DNA of 40,225 bases from Pseudomonadales bacterium. Its GTDB lineage: Bacteria > Pseudomonadota > Gammaproteobacteria > Pseudomonadales > Azotimanducaceae. Below, one piece after another: positions 8,678 to 18,286 of this stretch (the stretch's first letter is position 1; every line of letters begins with the position of its first letter). The position numbers and the translations under genes are program-made. The stretch spans positions 1-40,225 of the forward strand of contig SLQW01000027.1 in the NCBI GenBank assembly GCA_007131295.1, written 5' to 3'. The notes under the pieces are model-generated. The model ran no database searches. It saw only the letters and a program-made list of their open reading frames with translations, and had not been told where the DNA came from.

Positions 8678-9667
8678 GTGAACTCGCGAGCGACAGACCT
8701 GCATTCTCGCTGCACCACTGCAACTGCTCACGTGTTCTGGTCGCTGCTGCTCGGCTTCTGCCTGGGCCTCGCAGGCTGCAGCGACACGGGCGTTCGGGTT
8801 TGCCTCGGTGACGACGCATTCTGCGACCGTTTTTTCGGCCGCAATCAACCCCCCGTTGCCGACGCCGGAGCTGATCAGACCGTGGGTGGGGGCGAGCGCG
8901 TGACCCTCGACGGCAGCGCCAGCCATGACCCGGACGGCAGGATAGTCACCTACTCCTGGACCCAGAAAGAGGGGCCCGTGGTCGCAATCGAGGACGCAAG
9001 TCGCGCCCTCGCCGGATTCGACGCCCCAGATGTCACCGCCGACACAACGCTGCGCTTTCGCCTCGTGGTCACCGACAACCGAGGGGCCAGCGACAGCGAT
9101 AGCACCGAGGTCATCGTGGTGCCTACTGCATCCCTGGCGCTACAGCACGGCGTGACCCTGCTCGAGGGCGCACTGGTGCACGCGAGCCGCAACAGGGATC
9201 TCACCTGCTCCGAATCCGCTTCCTGCCTAGGTCTCTGGCTAGGAGCTCGCGCGTTAGCGGCAGAGGTCGGCGCGGATCCAAGAATCGAGGATCTGCTCGA
9301 TGCATTGCGCACTTTGACCCGACTCGATAGCGAACACCTGCAAGAAGGGCCGCTGACACCCGATGCTCGCCTACTTTTCGAACTTGGCCACGCAGAGATC
9401 GCGCACTTCACCGAATGGCGGGACCCAGCAACGGCGGCACGAGCAAGGGTCTTGGCCGGAGCATCGTCTTCCTTTGCCGCAGACTCATGGCCAGCCGCCA
9501 TGCTCGCAGCCGATCCCGGACTGACTCACCTGGTGGACACCGACCCAGCGACCTTGAGCCGTTGGCTGCTTCGGAAGACGGCGGATGCATCGGCAGCGGA
9601 GATCGCCGCCGTCGTAATCCTGCTGGCGCAGTCCGAAGCGCGGCCTCCGACCCACCTCAACCAATAG
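8678..9667 (+). CDS. PKD-domain lipoprotein
   Basis: A 329-residue protein starting at GTG 8678. A hydrophobic segment ends in a lipobox L-A-G-C with Cys34 as the expected lipidated residue. A PKD domain follows at about residues 56-147: [44 protein letters not shown] domains are Ig-like and usually mediate protein or carbohydrate contacts at the cell surface. The remaining 180 residues are helical and Ala/Leu rich, and I do not recognise them. It stands alone between the divergent OmpA-like gene and a convergent hydrolase. The ribosome binding site (GAGAG) is weak. Confidence 0.75.
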   Translation: MNSRATDLHSRCTTATAHVFWSLLLGFCLGLAGCSDTGVRVCLGDDAFCDRFFGRNQPPVADAGADQTVGGGERVTLDGSASHDPDGRIVTYSWTQKEGPVVAIEDASRALAGFDAPDVTADTTLRFRLVVTDNRGASDSDSTEVIVVPTASLALQHGVTLLEGALVHASRNRDLTCSESASCLGLWLGARALAAEVGADPRIEDLLDALRTLTRLDSEHLQEGPLTPDARLLFELGHAEIAHFTEWRDPATAARARVLAGASSSFAADSWPAAMLAADPGLTHLVDTDPATLSRWLLRKTADASAAEIAAVVILLAQSEARPPTHLNQ

Positions 9668-9695
9668 GCGATAATCCGGATACCCTGAGGCCCGT

Positions 9696-10451
9696 CTATG
9701 AGGTGAGGAACTCGGCGATGGCCCGGCCCAGAGCCGGCTGCGTCACGCTCGACATGTGGTTTCCAGGCACCTTGGCCAGAGTCGCCTGCGGTAGCGCCGC
9801 GACGAGCTCCGATGGCGAGCCGTTGTCCTCATCCTGCTCTCCGCATACCACCAGCGTCGGCATGGTAATCCGCCGTAACTGATCAGGTTCAGTATCCCTG
9901 ATGCTCTTCAGCAGATGACCTGCCGCGACGCGATCCACCTTCATCGTCTTCATGAACTGGATCGCCATCCAGACGTCGTCTTCTCGCTTTGCCGTTGCGT
10001 ACTGCGTGATCGCCCGCTCGAAGAAAGCTCGGCGTGCGTGCCATCCAGAGAGGCCCGACAGCCCCATGCCACCAAGCACCAACCGCCGCGGATCAAGGCC
10101 CTGTATCACTGCCTGCGCACAGGTGCGGGCACCGAGCGAGAACCCTCCGAGGTCGAAGTCGTTAAGCTTCAAGTGATCGATCAGATCGCAGAGATCGTCG
10201 ACGAGCACATTCGGCGGGTAACGGTCGCCAGCGTGGGGCTTGTCGCTGTCCCCATGTGCACGCAAATCGGGCATGACGACCTTGAACCCAGCCTCGGAAA
10301 GCATTTGCGCATGGCCGTAGCGGATCCAGTTGACGGTCGCGCTGGAGAACAGGCCATGCAGCAGAACAAGCGGGTGCCCTTCACCCAGCTCATGCCAAAC
10401 CAGCTCCACACCATCGCGCGCAGCGAAACGGCACAGGACCGCTGCAGTCAT
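9696..10451 (-). CDS. Alpha/beta hydrolase
   Basis: A 251-residue cytoplasmic alpha/beta-hydrolase fold enzyme. The oxyanion HG lies at 32-33 (LVLLHGLFSS) and the nucleophile elbow GFSLG has Ser105. The acidic residue is in CGEQDEDN (about D207) and the catalytic His in VPGNHMS (H232). ATG 10451 gives the family's normal N-terminus (AARDGVELVWHELGEG) with GGTGAGG just upstream. The 60 residues further upstream in the frame are Arg-rich and look non-coding. It may be an esterase, lactonase or haloperoxidase-like enzyme; the substrate is undetermined. It converges with the PKD lipoprotein gene. Confidence 0.88.
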   Translation of the reverse strand: MTAAVLCRFAARDGVELVWHELGEGHPLVLLHGLFSSATVNWIRYGHAQMLSEAGFKVVMPDLRAHGDSDKPHAGDRYPPNVLVDDLCDLIDHLKLNDFDLGGFSLGARTCAQAVIQGLDPRRLVLGGMGLSGLSGWHARRAFFERAITQYATAKREDDVWMAIQFMKTMKVDRVAAGHLLKSIRDTEPDQLRRITMPTLVVCGEQDEDNGSPSELVAALPQATLAKVPGNHMSSVTQPALGRAIAEFLTS

Positions 10452-10533
10452 CGCCTCACCCTTTTCCTTCCTGGCTCCCCATCGATGCTGACGCTCACGT
10501 CGAGTGCGTTTCCACTCACCAATCCGCCGCGCA

Positions 10534-11529
10534 TCAGACCGGCGCACCGCCTTGCGGCGGTTCGTCTGCGGGAATCGGCGAGGCACCCTGCCCGCGATCC
10601 CACTCCGATGCCTTGTGCTTGAATTCACCAAACTTCTTGGAAACGCCCTCGAGCTTGGCCTCCCACTCAGGATTGGGCTGCTGGCCTTCGGTCACCTTGA
10701 AGAACACCTGCATCAGCGCCGTCATGCCGATTGGCTCGATCACCGACTGCTTCACGCCCCAGGCGAAGACCAGCGCGGTGATCAACGCCAGCGGTCCGGC
10801 CATGGCCGGGATGAAGGTCACCAGCGCCACCATGGGTCCAAGAATCAGCAGGAACACCAGCAATGTCAGACCCCAGATGATGAAGGCCAGAAAGAACGCA
10901 TTCTTCAGGAATGCCTTGTAGTTCTGGGCATACAGAATCATTGCGGTACGGCTGGAACGCCAGGGATTCTCGGATTTCGTCCGGATGCTGTGGGCTAGGA
11001 TCACCTCGTCGAGGTAGGTCAACGACAGATTCACCACCGTGTTGATGAACTTGGCCACGTTACGCATCCCCGGGATGGGAATGAACATGGTGACAGTGAA
11101 GAACATGCGGTTGAAGGCACGCAAAACAGCCTTGATCAGTTGGTCGACGCCAAACAGCACCGAGGATTCTGCGAAGCGTTCCCGCACCACGCTTTGAGCG
11201 TGCTCGATCTGGCTGCGGCCCTGGGGCAGCTCCTTGCCATCCATGAGTTCCACCAGCACGGCAATGTGCCCGGCCTTCACCATGTACAGCAGATACTCGC
11301 GCATGAGGTAGGCGACCGCCGAAACGACGCCAAAACCGAAAAGGCCACCGAAAAAGCTGAACGTCCCCGGTTCGCCACCGATCATGCCGATGCCATAGCC
11401 GAGCGCGGCGCCCATTCCGGTCGCGACGATGTAAGCGAGCGTGATGGCGAAATAGATGACGAAACGAAACACCAGAAAGGGCATCGTCTTGGCCATCAGC
11501 CCGATGACTTCACCGATCTTGAAATCCAT
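10534..11529 (-). CDS. Multi-pass membrane protein of unknown function
   Basis: About 331 residues from ATG 11529, which has AAGGAG eight bases upstream. Several hydrophobic segments are visible: FLVFRFVIYFAITLAYIVATG, FFGGLFGFGVVSAVAYL, MFFTVTMFIPIPG, FLAFIIWGLTLLVFLLILGP and PLALITALVFAWGVK. The C-terminal 50 residues are charged and then Pro-rich, and probably cytoplasmic. I do not recognise a named family. The motif LTYLDEVILAHSIRTKSENPW resembles a conserved amphipathic loop of membrane proteins that handle or sense lipids, but that is only an impression. It is divergent from pomA, so the two may share a promoter region (11530-11824). Confidence 0.65.
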   Translation of the reverse strand: MDFKIGEVIGLMAKTMPFLVFRFVIYFAITLAYIVATGMGAALGYGIGMIGGEPGTFSFFGGLFGFGVVSAVAYLMREYLLYMVKAGHIAVLVELMDGKELPQGRSQIEHAQSVVRERFAESSVLFGVDQLIKAVLRAFNRMFFTVTMFIPIPGMRNVAKFINTVVNLSLTYLDEVILAHSIRTKSENPWRSSRTAMILYAQNYKAFLKNAFFLAFIIWGLTLLVFLLILGPMVALVTFIPAMAGPLALITALVFAWGVKQSVIEPIGMTALMQVFFKVTEGQQPNPEWEAKLEGVSKKFGEFKHKASEWDRGQGASPIPADEPPQGGAPV

Positions 11530-11824
11530 CTCCGAGACTCCTTCCGCCTGAGCCGCGCCCCCTCCCCATTGTTTCCTTTGGAGCCCGACCAAATTGAGCC
11601 AATAACCGATTCTGACCAGAGAGCAGCAGGCATGGCAACGCATGAGCCAGGTTCGAAATGCTCAGCCATCGCCGGATCCCCGTACCGGGAAGGGCACCTC
11701 GCTCCTTCCTGGACTATGGTTCGGTCAATCGACTGCGCGTTGGGCGAATGAGCCGTGGTCGTACGCGCCAAGCGTCGTAGGGCCGGCTCGCGGTATACGT
11801 CGAGAGAGCTGTTCGGGACCAATC

Positions 11825-12592
11825 GTGGATATAGCAACGCTCATCGGCCTGATCGGCGCGATCCTGCTGATCGGCACATCGATTCTGATCGGTGCGTCGC
11901 CGCTGATCTTCCTGAACCTACCCTCCTTGCTGATTGTGCTCGGGGGCAGTCTGTTCGTGGTGCTGGCGAAGTTCAACCTGCACCAGTTTCTCAGCGCCAT
12001 GCGGGTTGCCGTTCATGCATTCAGGTTCTCACTTCCGAGCACCGAGAGTCTGATTGCCGAGGCCATCGATATCGCCGGCGTGGTGCGCAAGGAAGGAGCC
12101 CTCAAACTCGAGGATCGGGAGACCAGCACTGCCTTTCTCGCACAAGGCATACAGCTCATGGTCGACGGTCAATCGCAAGACATCGTTCAGGCGGTTCTGG
12201 AGAAGGAGCGGCGCCTTTCTCTGGAACGTCACCAGCAGGGTGCAAGGATCTTTGCGGCGCTTGGTGACGTCAGCCCCGCCATGGGCATGATCGGCACGCT
12301 GATCGGTCTCGTGCAGATGCTTTCGAACATGGAAGACCCTCAGTCCATCGGACCCGCCATGGCCGTTGCACTGCTGACGACGCTGTATGGGGCCATGTTG
12401 TCCACCATGGTGTTTCTCCCCATTGCCGACAAGCTCAATCTGCGCATGAACGAAGAGGCGCAGATGCAGGCACTGCTGATCGATGCAATCGGCGAGATAC
12501 AGAACGGTACGAACCCACGCGTCATCGAGCAGCTGCTCGAGAGCTATCTGCCGGGCGACCGCCGCAAGTCCACAACGCAGGCGACAGCCTGA
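11825..12592 (+). CDS. pomA: Flagellar motor stator protein PomA (MotA family)
   Basis: A 255-residue inner-membrane stator subunit. GTG 11825 opens MDIATLIGLIGAILL, the usual PomA start (VDLATLLGLIG...). GGGA lies six bases upstream. The four-helix plan is present. The cytoplasmic loop carries the charged stretch EKERRLSLERHQQGARIFAALGD, which contacts rotor FliG. The last two helices contain SPAMGMIGTLIGLVQMLSNM and GPAMAVALLTTLYGA, with the Thr residues tied to sodium coupling in PomA. The closing NPRVIEQLLESYL is also PomA-like. It pairs with pomB three bases downstream. PomA/PomB forms a sodium channel that drives the flagellum. No other flagellar gene is in the window. Confidence 0.93.
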   Translation: MDIATLIGLIGAILLIGTSILIGASPLIFLNLPSLLIVLGGSLFVVLAKFNLHQFLSAMRVAVHAFRFSLPSTESLIAEAIDIAGVVRKEGALKLEDRETSTAFLAQGIQLMVDGQSQDIVQAVLEKERRLSLERHQQGARIFAALGDVSPAMGMIGTLIGLVQMLSNMEDPQSIGPAMAVALLTTLYGAMLSTMVFLPIADKLNLRMNEEAQMQALLIDAIGEIQNGTNPRVIEQLLESYLPGDRRKSTTQATA

Positions 12593-12595
12593 CCC

Positions 12596-13507
12596 GTGCC
12601 GCCCATGCCGGAGCTAGAGGAAACGAAACGGCAGGTTCCGGCATGGGTCGTGACGTTTGCCGACCTGATGTCATTGCTGATGTGCTTTTTCGTGCTGCTG
12701 CTGTCGTTCTCGGAACTCGACGCCATCAGATTCCGCCAGATCGCCTCCGAAATGGCCCAAGCCTTCGGCGTGCAGAGGGAAATCGCCGCCATAGATACGC
12801 CCCAGGGAACGAGCCCCATCTTCGACACATTCGCGCCCGGGACCCCTGACCCGACACCGACCGACCAAATCCGCCAGCAGACCAGCGACGAGCGTCCCGA
12901 GCTTCTTACTTACACATCTCATGCCGACGCGGAGCTGGTCGTGCAGGAAGTCGTGGGTCAGAAGATGGCAGAAAGCCTTGGCAAGCTGCAGGAGGCGCTG
13001 GCGCCAGAAATCGAACAAGGTACCTTGGAGCTGGAGCAGGACCAGACGCGCATCGTTATTCGAGTCGAAGAGCGCGGTTCCTTCCCATCGGGCTCTGCAG
13101 ACATGACCGGAGAGTTTCTCAGTCTGTTGCAGCGCCTCTCGGACGAACTGACGCAGATGCCAGGGATGCTGGTCATCGAAGGGCATTCGGACGACGTGCC
13201 CATCCGCACGGCACGCTTCGGGTCCAACTGGGACTTGTCAGCCGCCAGGGCTTCCTCTGTAGCCAACGCCTTGCTGCGCAATCCAGCTATCGACCCGGGA
13301 CGCCTGACGGTACAGGGATTCGCTGAAACCCGCCCCCGCTCCAGCAACGATTCCGCAGAGGGGCGCCGGCTCAACCGCCGGGTCGAGATCGTCATCGACC
13401 TGACCGACCCTGTCGCCCTGGTGGAATCCAGCGCCCGAGCGCTCATTGCCCAGGGCCGCGCCGACCTGGCTCTCGACATCGAGTGGGAAGCGGCAACGAG
13501 CCGCTGA
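12596..13507 (+). CDS. pomB: Flagellar motor stator protein PomB (MotB family)
   Basis: A 303-residue stator partner of PomA. GTG 12596 lies three bases after the pomA stop; ATG 12605 is an alternative, and translational coupling is likely in either case. The single TM segment carries the invariant ion-binding Asp (D23 in VVTFADLMSLLMCFFVLLLSF), intact. AFGVQ and PTPTDQIRQQT match PomB of Vibrio. After a plug/linker comes the OmpA-like peptidoglycan-binding domain: IEGHSDDVPI, SNWDLSAARASSVANALL, FAETRPRSSN and RLNRRVEIVI. It anchors the stator to the wall and couples sodium flow to rotation. Confidence 0.94.
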   Translation: MPPMPELEETKRQVPAWVVTFADLMSLLMCFFVLLLSFSELDAIRFRQIASEMAQAFGVQREIAAIDTPQGTSPIFDTFAPGTPDPTPTDQIRQQTSDERPELLTYTSHADAELVVQEVVGQKMAESLGKLQEALAPEIEQGTLELEQDQTRIVIRVEERGSFPSGSADMTGEFLSLLQRLSDELTQMPGMLVIEGHSDDVPIRTARFGSNWDLSAARASSVANALLRNPAIDPGRLTVQGFAETRPRSSNDSAEGRRLNRRVEIVIDLTDPVALVESSARALIAQGRADLALDIEWEAATSR

Positions 13508-13576
13508 CCCAATCGACTGGTCATAGCCTCGTGATCATGCGGCCAGATTGCGTCGAACGCGCTCGAGCCGGTGGCG

Positions 13577-15229
13577 TCAGCGACCGTAGATCAGGTCCAG
13601 CAGAGGCCTGCCGGTAACGTTACTCGGAAAAGGCGTGTTCATGATCATCGCCAGCGTCGGCGCGATATCCGCAACGCCCACCGGCGCCCCAGACTCACCC
13701 GCAGGAATATCCCAACCGAAGAAGACCAGAGGCACTCGATTGTCGTAGCTGTAAATCGAGGCGTGAGTGGTGCCGGTGCCGTCCATGAATTCCGGAAGCC
13801 ACTGGGGACGGAACCAGACCGTGACGTCGCCGGAACGCTGCTGATGGTAGCCGTGCTGGACCCTGCGACGCAGGCCCTGAGTGAATTCACTGTTTTCGAG
13901 GGTGGTGGCGGTCATGGCACCTACCACGCCGTCGACTTCATTGAGCATGAATCGGGCCACGTCGGCCTGAACTTCTGCTGGATCCCGTTGCAGGGTCCGC
14001 ATAAGCTCATGGTCGAGGAAGACCTGATTGTTGCTGAAGGAACTGAGCAGGTTGGCGCGGTAGCGTTCCTCCATCCAGTTCTCGAGCTGCTCGCTGATGC
14101 GAGTACGGCTGTAGTACTCGGCCGGAAAACCCAGATCACGGACGTACCTGGGATTGTGGGCGGCGCCATGGTCGGCGGTGAGGAAGATGACTACCTGATC
14201 AAGCCCGATCTCCTCGTCCAGATAGTCCAGGAACGCAGCAAGCTCCCGGTCCAGTCGTAGATAGGTGTCCTGCACTTCCACTGATGCGGGCGCGTACGCG
14301 TGACCGACATAGTCCGGCGACGAGAACGAGATCGCCAGCAGATCCGTGTGTTCGTCCTGCCCGAGGCCGGCGCCCTCGATGGCCGCTCTCGCGAAAGACG
14401 CTGTGAACACATCTCCTGCCGGATTGAACTGCAGCACCTGACGGCCCTGCTGGGCCTTCATGGCCGGAACGTCGTGGGGGAAGGTCCGGCTGAAACGGTA
14501 CTCGTAGGGATTCCGGTCTTCGATGCTCGCCGCATAGCCCTCGTCCAGCGGCAAAAGCGTCTCCCAGGGTTCAGCCAACAGATCTGCCACCAGGTCGCGG
14601 TCGTTGAACGCGTGCACCCATTCGGGAAGCTCATCCATATAGTGGGAACTGCTGATCACTCGGCCACTGACAGAGTCGAACCAGAACGCCTTGCCTAGAC
14701 GGCCCGCCGCCAGAATCGAGCCGCGGTCCTTCAGCGAGAAGGCGACAGCTTGGGAGCGCTGATTACTGTGCAGGATCAATTCGTCGGCAATGGTGCTTGC
14801 GAGCAGCCAGCGGGGTGACATGCGGCCTGCGTCGGAGTCGGCGCCGACCGGCTCCACTTCAGGGTCCGCCACCACGTAGGTCATGCGATCCTCGTCGCGC
14901 AGGTACCAGTTGTTTGCGATGATGCCGTGGCTGGCAGGAACGGTACCCGTGTAAACGGAAGCGTGTCCGGGGCCGGTATAGGGCGGGAAGTAATCCAGAT
15001 TGGCATTGGCGAAGGAAAAACCCTCGTTGAGCAGACGCCGAAAGCCGCCCTCCCCGTACTGATCCCAAAACCGGTAGAAGAAGTCGTAGCGCATCTGGTC
15101 GACCATGATTCCAACCACCAGCTTGGGTCGCTCGTGGTGCTCACGACGGGTTTCGGCCGTGCCCGGAGAGGCGACCAGCATCAGCATGAAAACGATCAGC
15201 AGAGGCGTCAACGGAATGCGCGCAGGCAT
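13577..15229 (-). CDS. PafA-type alkaline phosphatase family protein
   Basis: A 550-residue exported phosphatase of the alkaline phosphatase superfamily. ATG 15229 has AAAGGAG upstream and starts a signal peptide (IPLTPLLIVFMLMLVASPGTA). Metal and active-site residues of PafA-like enzymes are visible: D44 (GIMVDQMRYD), the Thr nucleophile T85 in PPYTGPGH, SSPDYVGH, LTADHGAAHNP, and the late His in GTTHASIYSYDNRVP. A Thr nucleophile and this N-terminus (LVVGIMVDQMRYD) point to PafA/Spap-like phosphate-irrepressible phosphomonoesterases rather than PhoA. It acts in the periplasm and releases phosphate from organic esters. It converges with pomB. Confidence 0.9.
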   Translation of the reverse strand: MPARIPLTPLLIVFMLMLVASPGTAETRREHHERPKLVVGIMVDQMRYDFFYRFWDQYGEGGFRRLLNEGFSFANANLDYFPPYTGPGHASVYTGTVPASHGIIANNWYLRDEDRMTYVVADPEVEPVGADSDAGRMSPRWLLASTIADELILHSNQRSQAVAFSLKDRGSILAAGRLGKAFWFDSVSGRVISSSHYMDELPEWVHAFNDRDLVADLLAEPWETLLPLDEGYAASIEDRNPYEYRFSRTFPHDVPAMKAQQGRQVLQFNPAGDVFTASFARAAIEGAGLGQDEHTDLLAISFSSPDYVGHAYAPASVEVQDTYLRLDRELAAFLDYLDEEIGLDQVVIFLTADHGAAHNPRYVRDLGFPAEYYSRTRISEQLENWMEERYRANLLSSFSNNQVFLDHELMRTLQRDPAEVQADVARFMLNEVDGVVGAMTATTLENSEFTQGLRRRVQHGYHQQRSGDVTVWFRPQWLPEFMDGTGTTHASIYSYDNRVPLVFFGWDIPAGESGAPVGVADIAPTLAMIMNTPFPSNVTGRPLLDLIYGR

Positions 15230-15533
15230 GGCGGCTCCTTTCCTGGCAGCGTGCAGAATTCGGCTCGCGACGGGCATTGCTCTGGTGGCGATGATAACTA
15301 TGTGAACGGACGAGCACCAAAGCGCCCGCAACTCAAGGTCGCCAGGACAGGGTATACGGCTTCAACGTGAAGGCGTCATGACGCGCAGATCTCTCCTTCA
15401 CAGCGGAAGGGTTGAGTTGGTCTGACCCCGGCCGGGCCGGCATGGCGCGCTGCGCCGTTGTGCGAGTAGTCTGGAACCTAGGTGGGCAGCGGTCGGGCCG
15501 CTACGACGCGGCGCCGAAGAACGGGGGTGGGAA
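15230..15533. other. Divergent intergenic region with a 12-bp palindrome and a 21-bp repeat
   Basis: No gene is seen here. It separates the divergent phosphatase and FAD-oxidoreductase genes and should hold both promoters. It contains a perfect palindrome GCGTCATGACGC (15373-15384) and one copy of the dispersed 21-bp repeat (15409-15429). Confidence 0.5.
15409..15429 (+). repeat. Dispersed 21-bp repeat, copy A
   Basis: The copy reads GGGTTGAGTTGG followed by TCTGACCCC. Its ends (GGG...CCCC) can pair weakly. The same 21-base unit recurs at 21679, 23593 and 31380 with 2-6 differences. Confidence 0.6.
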
Positions 15534-16937
15534 ATGTCGAGCCGGCGATCGTTCCTGTTGGGGGCAGGCTTTGGCGCAGGGGCGCTCTATCTCGGCGGCG
15601 CGGGAATGCGACACGCGTTCAACATCAAGGATCGTCCGCCCTGGGTAACCGAGCACGCGGTCGACAGTTTCTGGCTCGAGGGCGCGGGCTTTTACGACTA
15701 TCCGCCGCGCCCGCCGCTCAATCACCGCCATCATACGACCGACATACTCATCATCGGCGGCGGCTTCACCGGGTTGTCGACCGCCTGGCATTTGCTGCAA
15801 ACGCGTCCCGAAGCGCGCATCACGCTCATCGACGCCGCGAGATGCGGCTTCGGCGCCAGCGGCCGCAACGGTGGCTGGTGCATGGGCGCCAACTACCTCG
15901 CCTTCTTCTCGGCACCGCAACTCTCGCGAGCAGCCCACGACTTCATGTCGGCAGGCGTCGAGATCGTGCGCGGACTCGACCAGGAGGAAGGCATCCCGTG
16001 CGACTTCACGCCTGCGCACCAGCTCAGAGTGGTGCGCGAGCGAGACGATCTACCCCTCGTCGATCGTACTGCCGAGGCGATTGCGGAGCTCGGCCTTGGG
16101 GTCGAGCGCCTCGATGCCGAGGCGCTCACGCGGCGCTATCACACGGAACACTTCGTCGGCGGCGCGATCTTTGCCGACGGTTCGGCGAACATTCAGCCGG
16201 TCAAGCTCGCGCTGGGCTTGCGCAATCGATTGCTCGAGAGTCCGGTCGAGATCTTCGAAGGTACGAAGGTCATGAGCATCGACTACGGCGCGAGGCCCAC
16301 CGTGCAGACTGAGTTCGGCACGATCGAAGCGGGTGAGATCGTACTCGCGACCAACGCCTATACCCACTCCTACGGCGCCTTCAAAAACCGCTATGCGCCC
16401 GTGATCAGTCATGTGATCGCGACCGAACCCTTGCGCGCGTCGCAGCGGGCGGCGATCGGCTTTTCCGAGGGTGAGCAGCTCAACGTGGGAGACAGTGGCG
16501 AAGGCTTCTTCTACGCCATCATGACCGCCGATCATCGTATCGTCATCGGCGGGGACAGGGGGCCGACGCACCATTACGGCAGCAAACTGCACAGCGGCAA
16601 TCTGCGCTCGCGGACGGACTATCTGGAAGATTATCTGACTAGGCGAATATGGCCTCAGCTCGAGGGAACCAGGATCACGCATCGCTGGGGCGGCAACATC
16701 TGCGTGACGCGCGATCTGCTCTTTTCGCTCGGCCGCACGAAAGAGCACGATAGGGTCTACTACGCGCTCGGCTATACCGGCGAGGGGGTTAGCACCTCCT
16801 TCGCGGCCGGGAAGGCGCTCGCCGAATTGATGGCCGGGCTTGATACCGAACTCACGCGTTCGCCTTTCATCGACCGACCGCTCGGGCTCATTCCGCAGGA
16901 TCCCCTGCGCAGCCCGCTGATTCGGTTACTGTCTTGA
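15534..16937 (+). CDS. FAD-dependent oxidoreductase (DAO family) with twin-arginine-like N-terminus
   Basis: A 467-residue flavoprotein. The N-terminus SSRRSFLLGAGFGAGALYLGG resembles a Tat signal (S-R-R-x-F-L), suggesting export of the folded enzyme. The FAD-binding Rossmann motif follows at about 70 (DILIIGGGFTGLSTAWHLL, then LIDAARCGFGASGRNGGW). The GxGxxG and SGRNGG signatures are those of DAO / gamma-glutamylputrescine-oxidase-like amine oxidases. The C-terminal YYALGYTGEGVSTSFAAGKALAELM closes the FAD site. It probably oxidises an amine or amino acid; the substrate is unknown. ATG 15534 has a G-rich binding site directly upstream. Confidence 0.88.
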   Translation: MSSRRSFLLGAGFGAGALYLGGAGMRHAFNIKDRPPWVTEHAVDSFWLEGAGFYDYPPRPPLNHRHHTTDILIIGGGFTGLSTAWHLLQTRPEARITLIDAARCGFGASGRNGGWCMGANYLAFFSAPQLSRAAHDFMSAGVEIVRGLDQEEGIPCDFTPAHQLRVVRERDDLPLVDRTAEAIAELGLGVERLDAEALTRRYHTEHFVGGAIFADGSANIQPVKLALGLRNRLLESPVEIFEGTKVMSIDYGARPTVQTEFGTIEAGEIVLATNAYTHSYGAFKNRYAPVISHVIATEPLRASQRAAIGFSEGEQLNVGDSGEGFFYAIMTADHRIVIGGDRGPTHHYGSKLHSGNLRSRTDYLEDYLTRRIWPQLEGTRITHRWGGNICVTRDLLFSLGRTKEHDRVYYALGYTGEGVSTSFAAGKALAELMAGLDTELTRSPFIDRPLGLIPQDPLRSPLIRLLS

Positions 16938-17012
16938 CGCTGAGCGGGCGCTGCCGACGCATCGCGCGGATGATCGCGGGTCATATCTGCCCAAGTCTTC
17001 GGGTCGTTCGTG

Positions 17013-18035
17013 CTACCCCAGTGCCACGATCGTCTTGCCGAAGTTGCGGCCGGCGAACAGATCGCAGAAGGCCGTCGGTACCGACTCGATACCCTTGAGC
17101 ATATGCTCCCGGTTCACGAGCTTGCCCTGCTCGACCCAGTCGAGGAGCTGCCGCCGGGCCTCCGGATAGCGCTCGTGCATCAGGTGCGTCATGAAGCCGG
17201 TCATGGTGGCCTGATTGGTGACCAGCTGGAACAGGTTGGCTGGGCCGGGCAGCGGGGTGGCGCTGTTGTAGGCAGCCACGGCGCCGCAGAGGGCGATGCG
17301 GGCGCCGGGGTTGATCTGATCAAGAACGACTTCCAGCAGCGGTCCCGAAACCGAGTCGAAGTAGACATCGATACCGTCCGGGCACGCATCGGCCAGGGCT
17401 CCAGGGAGGTCGTCTGCAAGTCGATCCACCGCTGCGTCGTAGCCGAGTTCGTCGATCAGGCGCTGGCACTTGTCCGCACCGCTGGCGATGCCGACTGCCC
17501 GCGCCCCATAGATGCGGGCGATCTGGCCGGCAACCGAGCCCACGGCGCCGCCGGCAGCGCTGATCACCGCGGTCTCGCCCGGTTGCGGACGGGCGACGTC
17601 AGTGAGTCCGAAGTAGGCGGACATGCCGGTGTCGCCGAGAATGCCGAGGTGCCAGTTCAGCGGGCAATCGTATTCGTCCGGGACCACCACAAGGAAATCG
17701 GTGGCATCGGTAATGGAGTAGCGCTCCCAGGCCAGGCGGGCCATCAGGTGCTGACCGATGTGGAAGTCAGGGTGACGCGATTCCGCCACGCGACCGAGCG
17801 TAAGGCCCATGACCGGCGCACCGATGGCCATGGCAGGCAGAATGTGATCGCCGCTGCCCTCGTCCATCCATTTGCGGAACCCGGCATCCAACGAGACAAA
17901 CAGGTTCTCGATCAGCACCTCACCGTCCGCAAGTGCGGGCAGGGGTGACTCGATCACCGCAAAGTCGTCGACGCGGGGCGCACCATCAGGTCGGCGCGCC
18001 AGCACCACCTGCTGATTAATTTTTGATGCTGGCAC
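17013..18035 (-). CDS. NADP-dependent medium-chain reductase (CurA-like)
   Basis: A 340-residue zinc-independent member of the medium-chain dehydrogenase/reductase family, like leukotriene B4 12-hydroxydehydrogenase and curcumin reductase. GTG 18035 has GAGG eight bases upstream. The N-terminal catalytic domain begins INQQVVLARRPDGAPRVDDF. The nucleotide-binding domain has AVISAAGGAVGSVAGQIARIYGARAVGIASG, and DVYFDSVSG and CGAVAAYN follow. Such enzymes reduce the double bond of alpha,beta-unsaturated ketones with NADPH. A clear paralogue lies at 19340-20338, with a TetR regulator between the two. Confidence 0.9.
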   Translation of the reverse strand: MPASKINQQVVLARRPDGAPRVDDFAVIESPLPALADGEVLIENLFVSLDAGFRKWMDEGSGDHILPAMAIGAPVMGLTLGRVAESRHPDFHIGQHLMARLAWERYSITDATDFLVVVPDEYDCPLNWHLGILGDTGMSAYFGLTDVARPQPGETAVISAAGGAVGSVAGQIARIYGARAVGIASGADKCQRLIDELGYDAAVDRLADDLPGALADACPDGIDVYFDSVSGPLLEVVLDQINPGARIALCGAVAAYNSATPLPGPANLFQLVTNQATMTGFMTHLMHERYPEARRQLLDWVEQGKLVNREHMLKGIESVPTAFCDLFAGRNFGKTIVALG

Positions 18036-18286
18036 GATTGGACCTCAGCTATCAGAAGAAATCAGGATGGCTTTGCTTCCAGCTAAAACGAAGGTCAAGC
18101 CCCCGGCTCCAGCCACCCCTGGTATACGACGTCGAGACACGCGTCGCGGATCGTTTGAGCAACTGATTCACTCCTCCATCCGGGCTGGGACAAATCGACA
18201 CCACCTGGTCGTCACTCGTCCTGGCCCAAGCCATGCCCGAACTTTTCGTCATGAAGGGGCTCATCTATCCAAGCACAAATGCATGT
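18036..18286. other. Part of a 506-base gap without a clear gene
   Basis: The gap between the reductase and the TetR gene contains one possible beta-barrel remnant (18287-18470) and an AT-rich operator-like site next to the TetR gene. A 70-codon minus frame (18052-18264) has no recognisable content. Otherwise I see nothing in this part. Confidence 0.4.

Noticed and set aside
15373-15384. Perfect palindrome GCGTCATGACGC as a regulator site
   Set aside because: A single 12-base palindrome in GC-rich DNA is weak evidence; no second copy or neighbouring regulator supports it.
18052-18264. 70-codon minus-strand frame upstream of the reductase
   Set aside because: No motif, no convincing start site and no relation to neighbours; probably chance.
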